Part shown: piece after piece, positions 11,239 to 23,600 of the stretch | Layout: each line of letters starts with the position of its first letter | Numbering within the stretch: position 1 is the first letter of the stretch | Assembly: GCF_042453785.1 (NCBI RefSeq) | Contig: NC_091665.1 | Span: 3,855,501 to 3,919,500, forward strand | Reading direction: 5' to 3' | DNA from: Malus domestica | Taxonomy: Eukaryota; Streptophyta; Magnoliopsida; Rosales; Rosaceae | DNA: 64,000 nucleotides | Program-made: the position numbers and the translations under genes | Notes under the pieces: model-generated | What the model was told of the DNA's origin: nothing | Database searches by the model: none | The model's input: the letters and a program-made list of their open reading frames with translations, nothing else

Positions 11239-12005
11239 TCCCCAGTTTAGAATCTCTTCTCCCCTCTTTGAAATTTCGTATGATCATAAACCACGTTGAC
11301 TTTCCTGTTCTTTCTTTATATTCATTGCATGAAGTTTATAAATATGAAACCCGATAATTCCTTTTGCTTTAATCGATGATTGCGTATCTGGTGACGATTT
11401 TTGTCAATCCTCCCTAATTAGACATAATTAGTAGCTTAGAGGAGTCTGAATAACTTCTGTCAAGTAAACCTACAAGCTAACTTTGTGTCCTGCATCGATT
11501 GTTGGTGCATCTACGCCTCACGGCATTTCTTTACTCTTACTGTCTACTTCTCCTCTGCAGTGCAGTTTGTTGCATTTCGGAATGAAGCTTACGTACTAGC
11601 TAGGTCAGTTACACCACCCATTGATCGGGTCTTCTGCCTTGCCGCAATTCAATGATCGTGTACGGACGTGGAAGAATGGTTATGGAATGAGGAACGCGGT
11701 TGAGCCTGAGATGTAGAGTTCGAGATGCAAGTGGACTATAGACACTAGATTTAACATTTGGAACAATGGCTTTCTCCTCGTCACCAACGCTGCATCAAGC
11801 ATATATGCGGCTGCAAGTTTGAACATTTATGTTCCTCACACATTGTATTTGTAGCATGTATTTAGTGTACAAAGTAGGTATTGATTACCAACTCTGATTA
11901 GTTACTGGTTTCCGATAGAATGATTAATAGAAACATAGAGAGAGTATTTTTTTTAGCATAGATTCGGTTACTTCAATTCTGAGAAGCATCACCATCAGAT
12001 TTTGA
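11239..12005. other. Intergenic, no gene seen
   Basis: No long ORF, RNA gene or transposon end could be recognised on either strand. Confidence 0.4.
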
Positions 12006-12009
12006 AATT

Positions 12010-12760
12010 CACTTCATTTTGGATCATTAAATCATTCAATAAAGCACAAAACCATTCGCTTTTGCAGAGTGGTTCTTTGCCATCAAACTATCACTTCAAC
12101 TTGGACCTACCTGGTCACAATATTCATGTGTTCACCTTAGGATATTCATCGTTCCATTCAGTTCTTCCAAGTCTTGCTTTGACACCAAATGCGCTCCACA
12201 CTTACTTCACAATCAAGCATTTATTGAAACTTTTCAATCCTTCTACTGAACCCAAATGCATTTCGAACAGAAACTTGAAGTAATATTTCCTTTGGGTGTG
12301 GCATCCCAATATTCCTGCTGATGCATGTAAAACATCCAAAGGTGATCTCTCACGAGATGCCTGTCGTTCCTAAAACTCAATCCAGACAGAAGACTTGTTT
12401 GGATAATAAACATTGAATCTGGAATAATCATCTTCAATTAAATTGGACAGGTAATCCACCTCGTGTTTGATGAGCAAAATTGTACACAGACTAAATTGGT
12501 AACAAATCCGAAATAATAAAAATAGGATAGGTTATGCAATCCATCCTCACACATGGGTCACAAGCCCGCATCCGCCATCTTCTTTTTTGTCTATACAATG
12601 CTCAACTAGAAGACGTTCGTCTCTTGCTGTAACGATGATTCTATTTCTCATGCCAAACCGATCTCTATTTCCAGCCAATAATTCTAGTTGGTGTATTCCA
12701 TCTACATTATCAAGAATGAGGGAAGTTTTTTATCACAATTTTTTGTCAAAGCAAATTAAT
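12010..12760 (-). pseudogene. TNL resistance-gene relic on the minus strand (NBS and C-JID, no LRR)
   Basis: Read on the minus strand, 12760-12570 gives SLILDNVDGIHQLELLAG and then RNRIIVTARDERLLVEH, which are the NB-ARC kinase-2 and RNBS-B blocks. About 100 bases further on, 12470-12010 gives HLVRDHLWMFYMHQ and, after frameshifts, GAHLVSKQDLEELNGTMNIL. That is the C-JID terminus, closely matching HLVSEHLWIFYLSREQ and ARLVYKQDLEELNQTLKIL of the TNL gene at the window start. Stops and frameshifts are many. The LRR exons are absent, so a large internal deletion joined NBS to C-terminus. It is an inverted paralogue of the neighbouring TNL gene. Confidence 0.8.
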
Positions 12761-13650
12761 GTCAGAAGTCAAACGATTGAGTCAAAGAGAGTGAAGAGGT
12801 TTTATATATTCAGACTGGGCTGGGAAGAAGGTAGTGGGTTGTAATTTAGGCTTAAACCCAATTACCATATTTTTATTCAGACTGGGCCTTTTTGTGTTTG
12901 TTGGGCTAAATGCCACAATTATGAAGTAGTTTTTTTTTCTTTGTTAATTCAACTCGAACATTTCTTTGATTCAAAAAAAAAAAAATTTGAACATTTCTTT
13001 CAATATTCAGAAATAAATTAGAATTATTTTTGTTCTATTCTAGTGTCGTAAATTTTCCATACTATTCAGGACACCAAAAAAAAAAAAAAAAAGAATTACA
13101 CTTTTTTTTCCTGAGCTTCAATGTTTGGGTTGGGAATGGAATTGTATGTTGGATTTTGTTTTTTTTGTTTTGTTTTTTTGTTTTTTTGTTTTTTTTTTTT
13201 TGTGTTCTTAATAATAAAAAATAAAAAATGTTGACACACCCTTTGTCTTTTGGACATATGCTATTTAATTATCAAGAATGAGAAGAAACTTTTTATCCCG
13301 TAAACAATTTTTTATCAAGGCAAATTAAAGTTAGAATTTAACGGTCCGAAGAGGGTGTAGAGGTGTTAAATATTCAGACTGGGCTGGGAAGAAGGTAGGT
13401 GGAAGTCAAATTTAATAATCATTTGGAAACTGCTAGTGGGTTGTATTTTGGGCTTAAACCCAATTACTATATTTTATTCGGATTTTCTTGCTTATGTATG
13501 GGCCTTTTTATATTTGTTGGGCTAAATGCCATACTTATGAAGTAGTTTTTTCTTGGTTAATTCTTACGTAGAATTCGATCTTGAGATTTATTTCAATACT
13601 CAGAAATAAACCAATAAATATTTTCGTTTCATTCTCGTGTCGTAAACTTT
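12706..13650. repeat. Diverged direct duplication (unit about 560 bp)
   Basis: Copy A runs about 12706-13062 and copy B about 13268-13653. Both share ATTATCAAGAATGAG, AGACTGGGCTGGGAAGAAGG, GTTGGGCTAAATGCCA and the closing TGTCGTAAA block in the same order. Copy A overlaps the antisense NBS relic. Copy B carries only its edge, with an insertion near 13398-13430. Confidence 0.75.
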
Positions 13651-13653
13651 ACT

Positions 13654-14480
13654 AACCACGCTAGAAACCAAGAAGAATGTGGATATGAGTGGATATCTAC
13701 CATACAAAGGCCCAGATTTGGTGTTAGCAGGTATTAGTACTTCACGGGTTCTTCCATGCTTATACTCTTTGATGTCATCAAGTTTCATCAAGCAAAGTAC
13801 ATCCTTGTGTCAAAAGGCTGCAACATCTGCCCTCACTAGCAACTGCTAGGCTGCTTTGGGTGGTCCTTCCTTTAATCTGCACTCCGCCTTTTTCTGAGAT
13901 GCAAAGCCAAAGAATTATCTTCATATCTTCATATAGATGTAGGTGCAAGTGTGTTGGGGTTGTGTTATTTGCAAGTAACTGAGGTAAGTTTGTAAATATC
14001 AGATCATTTGACACAATCAAATATATAATATACAAACAACTTTTTGTTTTTATTTTTTTTTTCCGATAATATGATTGGCTACAATACTAATATGTATTTA
14101 ATACAATCACTATCTAACAGTCAGATGTAATTTATGTGAATATATACATATATAATCAGAAGACCATATCAAACTATTAAAATGGTGATTATATTAAATA
14201 CATGTAAGTATATAGTTAAGTCGAAAAATAAGAGTACCCCACACTCGGTTTAAATAATTAGTGACACTTGCAGTTGTTTGTATCCGTCACAACATGGTGG
14301 GGTATTACAAAGTGAAAAGAACTTGATGAGTAGAGGATCTCCTGAACCTCTATGGATGTTTTGTTTGTTGTGTCTTCGTCCCACTACACATCTATATTTC
14401 CTTCGGGTTTTAAAAAGCTCACTACTATGGTAACGATAATGATAGATAACCAATTGGGTCAAATGCAGTTGGCCAATCGA
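13654..14480. other. Intergenic; possible small palindromic element at 14090-14206
   Basis: Minus-strand open frames at 13600-14035 match nothing I know. At 14090-14206 the ends ATGTATTTAATA and TATTAAATACAT are mutually inverted, as in a short MITE, but the boundaries are not secure. Confidence 0.35.
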
Positions 14481-14484
14481 CAAG

Positions 14485-14715
14485 CAAATTAGAACTCGTT
14501 TGGCAAGTACTTTTAAATGACTAAAAACATTTTTAGAGAAAATATTTTTAGATTTCATGTGTTTCCTGCTAAAAGCATCAGTTATGTGTTTCTTGTTGGA
14601 TTCACTTCAAGTACTTTTCCAGAATTAACTTATTTTTTTTCCTAAATTTTGGTTCCAAAAATATTTTATCTAAAAACGCTTTCAATCTTTTAGAAGCACG
14701 TATGAAAATAGTCCT
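14485..14715. repeat. Degenerate copy of the 18227 MITE family
   Basis: The start ACTCGTTTGG, the AAGTACTTTTAAATGACT block and the inner ATATTTTTAGA strings recur in the element at 18227-18459. The right end is decayed, and the boundaries are approximate. Confidence 0.5.
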
Positions 14716-15751
14716 CAAAAGAGTGAAAGTGATCCTTAATTTGTATGCAATGGTCCCATATGCATGGCAAGAAGGCGACCATGCCAAGTAGGTAGGTTTT
14801 GTGGTTGTGTCAAATCAACTTTGCAATTTTGGCTTCTTGTCCGCAAAGCAAGCCTTTGGAAGCCTCCTTCCTACATTATATATACTTCTCGGTTCTCACA
14901 TGATGAAGAATTCTTCTTTCGCTGTACTTACCACCCCACTTTAATCAGTAGCACAATTATAATTTGCATCACTAACCAAATACCAAACAGCAAATAGGCG
15001 GCTTTCAAGTGGTTATCTGTTATCATCATGCAATTATACTACTGCCATTATTAGTAGCATAAGTTACCCACTCTTCCAAATCCACTATATCAATAAAATC
15101 ATGTCCCACCTTGTTGCTTTCAGGATTATAAACTAAGTGGTCAGGGAAATTACTTTTCGGTATCAGATTTTTTGTTCTTTGGTTTGGAATCAGCAAATAG
15201 GCTAGCCCTAGCATGGGAAAATTGCTCAATCATGGCACTGCCACAATGGCTGAGCCAGAATTCTTTGTGAGATAGGGCTTTTCATTATGTATTGAGAAAA
15301 AATTGCGAACTCTGTAATATGAGCAATTGAAATAATCTTCACAAAACTAAAATATCTGGGAAATTTAATAAAGAGAATCAAAGAAAGTGTATAATAAACT
15401 AAGTAGGATGTAGAGACCAGGGTAACCAGTAAAAAATGTGAAACTATAAGAACAAAAATACAAAGAAATATGGTTTGAATCGTTTGACAAAAAAAAAAAA
15501 AGGAGGGCAAAGAGGAGGGTTGCAAATAATAGTTGATTAGGTTGCTTTAGAAATAACATTAAAGTCAATTGTAAAACCTCATTCTTGAGTTTCAAGAAAC
15601 CACAAAGCCAAAGTAAACAAAATTGTTAGAAAAATATAAGCTATGATGTTATTTGACTCAACTTCTTTACAAGGACAATTCATCTTCTTTTCATGTCGCG
15701 AAATTTTTTTTTACATAGTAGTTAGGATGGACCCGAAACCACTCTGGTCCC
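14716..15751. other. Intergenic, no gene recognised
   Basis: A 77-codon plus-strand frame at 14764-14997 and several minus-strand frames at 15026-15595 lack any known motif and look like chance. Confidence 0.4.
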
Positions 15752-15754
15752 TTA

Positions 15755-16060
15755 GGTATCGTTTGGTATGCATACGGGATGGGACAAAACAGAATGGGAC
15801 GGGACAAGACGGGACGGAACTAAGAAGGAGCAAAGATGCCCTCGAATGGAAACAAGGAGGAAGAAAAAAGAGATGGAGAGGTTACAATTTTGTGTTCCAC
15901 AGATGTGGAACAAGTCGTTCCAGGGGGTAAGGCGGAACGAAAATTCACCCAAATTTCGTCTCGTGGAACAGCGCGTTCCACCCGTTTTAGGCACACCAAA
16001 CGTGAGACGGAACACCTCGTCCCACTCTATTCCGTCCCGTCCCATGTACCAAACGGTACC
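15755..16060. mobile_element. MITE, PIF/Harbinger-like, TSD TTA
   Basis: The left end GGTATCGTTTGGTATGCA and right end CCAAACGGTACC are inverted repeats that continue inward through GGGACGGGAC / GTCCCGTCCC blocks. TTA flanks at 15752-15754 and 16061-16063. The 306-bp interior is open in three plus-strand frames but has no domain. Confidence 0.82.
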
Positions 16061-16063
16061 TTA

Positions 16064-16408
16064 GTGGACCGCCATGCACTGCTAGCTGCCACCATTCAGA
16101 GTTAACAAAAGAACAAAATTAGGGTTAGGGTTGTCGAATTAGGGTTAAGGTTTAGGAAAATGTGTAAACATAAGGTACTATATCTATAGTACGAGTTTTT
16201 CTCTTTTTAGTATTATTCATGGGTGGGTACGTGTAGATAAAAGTAGAGAGAGAAAATCAGAATGCAAAACAGCCACCTTGGTGGATCATGCGCTTCAAAG
16301 AACTGCTTACCATATTCCCTCATTTTTTTCTTGAAGAGCAAAGTCCCACAGGTTTTAGAGGTTTTTGGCTATTTTAACGTGGCTTCTCAAACTAAAGAAA
16401 ATTAAATC
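16064..16408. other. Short intergenic stretch
   Basis: Contains two TTAGGGTT-like motifs (about 16118-16152), too few to be telomeric. No gene is seen. Confidence 0.4.
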
Positions 16409-16413
16409 ATACT

Positions 16414-16925
16414 TGTTTGTACCATACTTGACCAATCCCGAAACTACCGAGCACCGGCCAACGCTATACTGTCAAGGACCCAGAAGAGTTCCCCTCCGAC
16501 CAGGAGGCCAATCACTACTCGACACGTGTCAAGATTAGAAGCCAATCAGAGCGCAGCACGTGTCGACATCAAGAACCAATCATAACATGACACATGTCAA
16601 TGTGACAAAGCTATAAGTTTTTCTATAAATAGGGGTCATTCCCCCACAATATGGGCTAATGCCATTTGTGTTAAATCATTCACAAGAACTCACTAAATTG
16701 AGAGCTTGATCATTTGTACTTGTGTAAGCCCTTCACTACTAATAAGAACTCCTCTACTCCGTGGACGTAGCCAATCTGGGTGAACCACGTACATCCTGTG
16801 TTTGCTTCTCTGTCTCTATTCATTTACGTACTTATCCTCACTAGTGACCGAAGCAACCAAGCGAAGGTCACAAAACCTGACACTTTCTGTTGTACCAAAG
16901 TCTTCGCTGATTTTGTGCATCAACA
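16414..16925 (+). mobile_element. Solo LTR (family A, copy 2) with perfect TSD
   Basis: 512 bp, TG at the left and CA at the right, flanked by ATACT on both sides (16409-16413, 16926-16930). Sister of 9408-9924. TATAAATA lies at 16624-16631. The three 34-bp modules are GACACGTGTC (16521), AGCACGTGTC (16555) and the altered GACACATGTC (16589). The last part, about 16760-16915, is the most conserved between the copies. Confidence 0.93.
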
Positions 16926-16930
16926 ATACT

Positions 16931-17504
16931 CATTGCATGTAAGAATAAATTTGATCTTTAAAGAATCGAGGAAGATGAAGTTATTGTTGACTTCAATGGT
17001 AAGTTTCTACTCTTAATATACATAATGCATAATTGGCTTAAGATTATTGATGCCCAATATGTATGTATAACAGTGTGAACTTACTTATAGAGCAAACCAA
17101 AGTTATTCGCCCCCACTTATCTAGACAAACTTAATGATAATAATGTTAAGCTTCAATTAACAACAAATTCTGCTAACTTTCACTTACTTGAACACAATAA
17201 GTAATAAATTAATAATTCAACAAATTGCTTAGTCGAACTACAATTTGATTTACAAACATCAAAATGAATTACAACTTCACTAGAGGCATGATCAATTGGG
17301 GCAAAACAAAGCCAAAATTGTTTGATTCTACTTATCCACATAATGAATAACATGATCATCATTCAACCAATTGCTTAAACAAAAATCTTAAAAAGATCCA
17401 TACATAACACCATGAATGATTATATTACAATTTCACAAATTGCCTTATCAAGTCTAAAGCGATTTAAAGCATCATAAGATATTAAAATTCAAAACTACCT
17501 AGCC
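16931..17504. other. AT-rich intergenic, nothing recognised
   Basis: No ORF with a domain, no repeat structure and no RNA gene seen. Confidence 0.4.
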
Positions 17505-17507
17505 TAA

Positions 17508-17865
17508 GGGTTGGTTTGGTATTGCTGTGCTTTGAAAAAAAACTGCTGTGAGAATAAGCGGCTGTGAAATAAATCAGTAGAGTGTTTGGTAAACTTTTTT
17601 GTAAAAGTGCTTTTGGAAAAAAAAAAAAAGCAGTCTGATAGTGAGTCTTTTCATTAAAGGAGCACTGTAGCTCCATGTGCTTTGAAAAAAAGCCAGTTTT
17701 CCAAAACTACAAATAGCAGTTTCAGCTTTTTCCTTTGATTTCAGCTTATTCTCACAGCAGCTTCCAAAATAAGCCTTTTTTTTTTAGTTTATCAAACACC
17801 TAAAACTCTCACAGTTTTTTTTCATGGGTGCTTTTTTATTAAGCACCTCACTCCCAAACTACCCC
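17508..17865. mobile_element. MITE, TSD TAA
   Basis: The left end GGGTTGGTTTGGTATTG and the reverse complement of the right end GGGGTAGTTTGGGAGTG agree at 13 of 17 positions. TAA flanks at 17505-17507 and 17866-17868. Inside, GCTGTGAGAATAAGC and its near inverse GCTTATTCTCACAGC give further pairing. Confidence 0.75.
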
Positions 17866-18226
17866 TAAATACCCTTAGACTTATATTCACATTCGAACAC
17901 TTGATTCTCTTGTTGACACACCATGACCCGGATATCCACCAAAGTCAAGATGCGATGGCTGACACCTAAAAGATGACGAAGTCATATTATGAAAATAAAA
18001 AGTGTGAATAAATCAAAACTGAAACTTAAAACTATTGATGAGATTGCGCAGTGCGGAATTTAAATTGCAATTGTTATAGCATAACTAATAGTGCAGTAAA
18101 TATGCGAAAAGTTCCCATCCTATGTAAGGATGAATATTACACAAAAGTACAAGAATTAAAAATTCTCACATTAATTGGACTGTACATTAGAACTGCCCAA
18201 AATCCTTTGTTCGCCAAAGAAATTTA

Positions 18227-18459
18227 GAGCTCATTTGGATGTACTTTTGAAATGATTGAAAGCGCTTTTGGTGAAAATATTTTTAGAACCAATTATTAGT
18301 AAAGATGCAAATAAATCTTGGAAAAACACTTGAAGTGCTTCCTGAAAGAATCATACAACTGATGCTTCTTGTAGAAAGCACTTTAAGTGCTTTTGAAACC
18401 CAAAAATATTTTCTCTAAAAGTGGTTTTAGTCATTTTAAAAGTACATCCAAACTAGCTC
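18227..18459. mobile_element. MITE, PIF/Harbinger-like, TSD TTA
   Basis: The terminal repeat GAGCTCATTTGGATGTAC pairs with GTACATCCAAACTAGCTC at the right end. TTA flanks at 18224-18226 and 18460-18462. It is 233 bp and strongly palindromic, with AAGTGCTTT-type inner repeats. A decayed relative lies at 14485-14715. Confidence 0.85.
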
Positions 18460-18462
18460 TTA

Positions 18463-20170
18463 GCTACTAAGTCTTGGAGGGACGCAAAACAGAAAGTTCG
18501 AGTGAGAAAAAATAAGTGTAATAAAACTTTTGTTTTTCCCAACATAATAACCAAGTAAAAAGATAAATAATAATAATTTTTTAAATTAATAAGGGTATTA
18601 AGGAATTGAAAATATAGATTAAAGGCTCAACTCAACTTTTTACGAAAGTAACGTTTAAAAGCAACATGCATGCTGCTTTCAAAGATACTGTTTGGAGGTT
18701 ACTGCTTTTAAAATAAGCAAGATATTTTGTTTTTACTAGACATTTTTTTAAATGCTTAACTTTAAAGGAAATAGCTTTTGATGAAAAAACAATACCAAAC
18801 GAGACCTTAGTTAGAAGTGCTTTTAGTTATTAGAAAGCACTTTCTAGTATTATTTTTCCCAAAAAAGGAACCCCAAACAAACCAAATACTCGTTTATGCA
18901 GTCGTTCTTTTATCTTTAATATCATTTGTATAAAACAAAAGTATAAGCAAGGAATGACTATATTTTAACACGTACATTACTGGTTGATATTCATGTTTAC
19001 AAAGGAGTCAGAGTTTTTTTTTGTTGGATTTTCTCCACTTAAAAATGCATGGAATATTCATCCGTGTATTTCCTTATACAAATCAATGATATTCGTGCAC
19101 ACAAATTATATGGATTTATGAAACATTGGTGCAATTGTAGGTATTCACAAACTCCTACATTCTCCTCGTTTGGGTTCAAAATCTGCTACCTTTGGCGTTA
19201 TAACCGCCACCAAATCCCTCTGAAGTTCTGAACCCACCTTCACTAGTACAATACCTTCTCTACCCTTCTCCAATCCTACTTGCGTGTAGCCAAACTATTT
19301 GTAAACCGTAACACAGATGGTACATCACGTATTTTTATATAAATGATGAGAAATTATATTTTGTAAGTTATTAACTTTTGAACACACATATATTACTATT
19401 TGTATAATGACACGTGGTATACCGCTCTGTGTTCTTGTCACATTAAAAAATCTCTCGTATACCAACGCACAACTTGGCCGCTTCTCTTTTCGCCACATCA
19501 TTCCTAATGAAGGCCATTATCGTCATCCTGCTATTCTTGCAACGCTCAAACCTAACACCACCCGTAAGGAAGAAAATGATGCATCACTCGCAATCTTACA
19601 AGGACCCAAAATCATCACCAAAGTCTAACCACAATCTTATAAGTTATAACGATATAGTGTTTTTGAAATTGAATATATCATAACGTATATGAGTAGTTAC
19701 GTAAACATTTATGTAGCACAAAACGAAAAACGGAACACAAAACTTAGACTACAATTACATTCAGTTCAAATTTAGTTGAAAACATTACAACTCGCCAATT
19801 TCCAACGATTACACATTTGGAAAAGAACAAATAAAACTCCTTGACAAACGAAAAGTTACACTTTTATAGCTGGTACACTACTTTACATAAAAAAAAAAAA
19901 AAAACGAAACTGAATGCTGAAATCTTAATTTTACAACAAAAGCTTTTAGAAACAACACATACGAGGAGGACACATCTAAGTGGCTTGTTTAACCTTGTTT
20001 ACAAAAAGAAAAACTTTGAGTAACCTTCCACCATGGTCATGTGGTTTCAACCAGTTCGTACTCAGTTGCATCAAATTCTAAAATTCTAGATACATATTTT
20101 ATTTTATTTTATTTTTCGAGTTTGATTTATTTGATCGGTAGTATTCAATTTTTCACAGGTTTGACCAGTT
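18463..20170. other. Intergenic region upstream of the PRAF gene
   Basis: Contains possible decayed MITE sequence at about 18640-18815 (closing CAAACGAGACCTTAG). Open frames at 19407-19683 have no known motif. No gene is supported. Confidence 0.4.
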
Positions 20171-20663
20171 GTGCTTTTGACAGACTCGGACACGCCCCAC
20201 CCCACCCCCCCTAAATTTTCTCTTTGCAGGGAATTTTCTCTCTCTTCTGTTCCCTCCCTCCCTCCTTCGTCCGGTCCGCTTCCCCTCCCGTCCCATTCTC
20301 CGGCGCCGTTTCGTCCCTTCTCTTTTCTCTTTCACTCCCTAAATTCCTCTCTGAGCCCCTCTTCGTTTTTAAACCCGCCGTCGGTCTCTCCGCAACCAGC
20401 TTCCCAACAGTCCACGGCTTCGAGCTCTGTTTCTTCTTTGCTCTGAGTCAAAGATCAGAACTGGAGGTCTTAGGGTTTCGGCAGATCTGCGCCGCGTAGT
20501 GTACAGAAAGAGAGAACTGAGCGTGGTGGTTGTTGTTGTGGTGACGTGGCCGTTGATGGTATTGCACGGAGGCGCGAGAGCGAGTTGGAAGGTAGATGAT
20601 GAACGGAGCTCCGGCGGGGAATCGGAGAGGGTGGTGGCGTTACGGTAATTTCTCTCACATGGA
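20171..20663 (+). promoter_or_regulatory. Probable promoter edge and CT-rich 5' UTR of PRAF
   Basis: Long pyrimidine runs (about 20225-20345) typical of plant 5' UTRs precede the start codon. No TATA box is obvious. Overlapping open frames here are low-complexity Ser/Pro and unlikely to be made. Confidence 0.5.
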
Positions 20664-23600
20664 ATGGCAGATCTTGTTAGCTACGGGAATGCCAACCGTG
20701 ACATCGACCAGGTCGGTCTCTTTCTCTCTAAATTCTCTTTGCCTCTATTTTGTTTTTGCAAATTTATCAAAAAATACAAAGAAAATGAAATAAATTCCTA
20801 TTTATTTGTCTGTTTAATTACTTAGAAAAGACGAAGATTTGTTTGTTTCCTCCTCTAAAAAGTGGAATTTGGAAGGAGAGCTCTTTATTTTTAGTTTGAT
20901 ACATTTAAGTTTTGTATGTATGTTAAAAATGTGAGGGAATTTTGATTTCGTAATTGAAAACAACTCTCTAGATATAATTACTGGGAACATAATCTTCAGG
21001 TATGTTACAATGTGAGGGAATTTTGATTTGGTAATTGATATACAACTTTTTAGATATAAATACTGGGAACATAATCTTCTCAAGGTTTTGGTTTTGAGGA
21101 TCACTTCTGGGTTCGTTGTTTTCGGCTCAATGGAAGCAGTATGGGTGCTTTTACTGGACCAAACAGGGCCGAAGTTTCGAACCTTTTTTAATTTTGTATT
21201 TTTTCCATGTGCATTTTCCATATCGACAACTGGGTTTGCTTCGAGGCATATGTAAAGTACTGACATCTTCAAACGATAAATGTCTAGTGATTTTTGCGAC
21301 AGAGTGATCTAATGGAAATGGCATTGCATGGAAACCACATTTTACTTTCTTCGCAGGGTGTAAAACCTGCTGCTCCATTTGGAACAGTTTTTATAGTAAC
21401 TTTAGAAGACACATAGGGTTTTTTAATATCTTAAAAGTTTGGATTTAGCAATTTATTCTCTTAGTCGCAGGATAACGGTTATGAATTATGATATGTTTTG
21501 GGAGGTTGTAACTTGTAACTGAATGAGAACTAAGTTGGTATGCTTCTTGAGTTGGAAGTCACAAAGTCATTACTATATGCGGTATGGAGTTCAGGGTAAT
21601 GTTATAATTAGAATAGCATTTGATATGGTGTAGAATTCTATATTCGAGTATAAATGATACTTCTCTTTTGTGTGGGTTATTATGGTCCTATGTTTAGTTC
21701 ATACAGCGTTTATCCGCCCTTCATATCTTTCTCATGGTTTTGAATGATCCTTAAATGATTTTCAGGCAATAATTGCTTTGAAGAAGGGTGCTCAACTACT
21801 GAAATATGGTCGTAAGGGAAAGCCTAAGTTTTGTCCATTTAGACTTTCTACTGTAAGTTTGTATCTAAAGCTTCTCTATTAGGATTTATTTTTTATTTTT
21901 AAAATATTGGTGGTTTGTCCACTCCATGAAAGGAATAGAACATGGTGTGCTCAACTATTAAGGTTCGTCGTACCCAGTGCACAAGGCTCCCGCTTTACGC
22001 AGGGTCTGGGAGAGGTGAATGTCGGCTAGCCTTACCCCTATTTATGGAGAGGCTGCTCCCAAGTCTCGAACCCGAGACCTACCGCTCATGGGCGAAGGCA
22101 TTTGCCATCGCACCAAGTGCGACCTCTCTCAACTATTAAGGTTGAAATAAAAAATTTATTCCACAATTCCTGCATGGACAAACAGTAAAATTTGTAAAAG
22201 GATGAAGTCAAGAATGCTACGAAACATATTTAATTGAATTCCCTGCTTAGCAGTGGTAATGTAGTGCCAATTAGGTAATTTCCATCTTCTCCCACAAGTA
22301 TACAATTTCCATTTGTGCTTATGACGGAAAAGATAAAATTTATCAAGTTTCCCTTCTGCTAATTAAATTGATAACTGAAAGGGAAATCTGAGTTAATTTA
22401 GGTTCCGATCCATATGGCAGATTGGAACCAAAGGGTACAGTAGGCAGTTTGCCAGAATCTATGGCATATTTCATTTGGATAAGAGATTTGAGAACTTATT
22501 CGTTGTGTAGTTTGAGGTCAGTCAAGGCAAAATATGGTCTATAGTTCTTGGAGAAACATATCATTAAGAGCAACTCCACCGGGAACAAAATGTCCCAGCC
22601 CTCAGTCCAAAAAACAAGCCAGCCCTCAGTGAATTTGCTCCAGCCCACAAAATGTCCCAGCCCCCAGCCCCCAGCCCATGCCAGGCAACAGGCCAGCCCA
22701 TTTCGGACAGACCCAGAGGCCGGCCTATTGGCTGGCGCGTGCAGCAGAATCGCGCATGTGCGCGAGTAGCAGACAAGGTTGCAGGCGGCGGGGCCCGCTT
22801 GTCAGCCCACTTGTGTTCACCCGGAATAGGGCTACGTGGCCCTCCTCAGTGCCGTTGGATTTCCAACGGCTATTTTTTGTAGACCGTTGGATTTCCAATG
22901 GTAAAAAATTTTAAATTTGACTTTTAAAATGGACCGTCCGATCACAGATCAACGGTCCACGTTAATTAACTAAATTAAAATTTATTAAAAAATACAGAAA
23001 AATTATTAAAAAATACAGAAAAGTTTAAAAAAAAAAGAAAAAAATTCTATAAATACCTAACCCTCATCTTCCACCTTACACCACATTTCAATATTTCCTA
23101 CACTTTCTACCAAAGCTTTCATATACTTTTTGTGTGAAAAAAAATACCAAAAAGCTTGTGGTTGAAGAATAAAGTGTATTTGATGAGTTTATGTAATTTC
23201 ATTTTAGTGTGTTTTTTTTTTATAGTTTATTTGATGAGTATGTAATTTTATTTTAGTGTGTATTTTTTTTAAGTTTATTTGAAATTTTATCCGAAATTGG
23301 TTAAAAATCTTATCCGAAATAAACTTTAAAAAAAAAACACACCAAATAAATGCGCTGGGTGCCAGCGCATTTTTTTAGGGGTGGAGATGCCTTGGTCTAT
23401 TACTATTCACTCCAGTCTATTACTGTTCACTTGAGTGGATAAATGCGCTGGGTGCTGGCGCAAAGTCCTTAGGGGTGGAATTGCTCTAATAGCCACGAAG
23501 GTTTGATAGACTATACATTTCACCTTGTAAGGTATTGGAATATGTTAAATGTCAGTTGACATTAGTTGTGCTGCTACGTTGCTGCATAACCATGCTACTT

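Noticed and set aside
11163..11240. CRISPR-like spaced repeat
   Set aside because: A 33-bp head-to-tail tandem repeat without spacers, in plant DNA.
14764..14997. 77-codon plus-strand frame as a gene
   Set aside because: No recognisable domain or family resemblance; ends within AT-rich DNA.
15768..16105. Three long overlapping frames inside 15755-16060
   Set aside because: All lie in a MITE with inverted ends and TTA duplicates; no domain.
16118..16152. TTAGGGTT strings as interstitial telomere repeats
   Set aside because: Only two or three imperfect units; below what chance AT-rich sequence gives.
20171..20499. Overlapping Ser/Pro-rich open frames before the PRAF start
   Set aside because: Low-complexity CT-rich leader; the conserved [10 protein letters not shown] start lies downstream and no family matches these frames.
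21966..22127. Possible tRNA gene from the GGTTCGAGACT box B
   Set aside because: No cloverleaf or acceptor stem; the sequence and the 16-bp duplication fit a SINE instead.
22548..22914. Frames rich in Pro, Gln and Ala in PRAF intron 2
   Set aside because: They lie in the GC-rich left part of the 919-bp MITE and cross its boundary.
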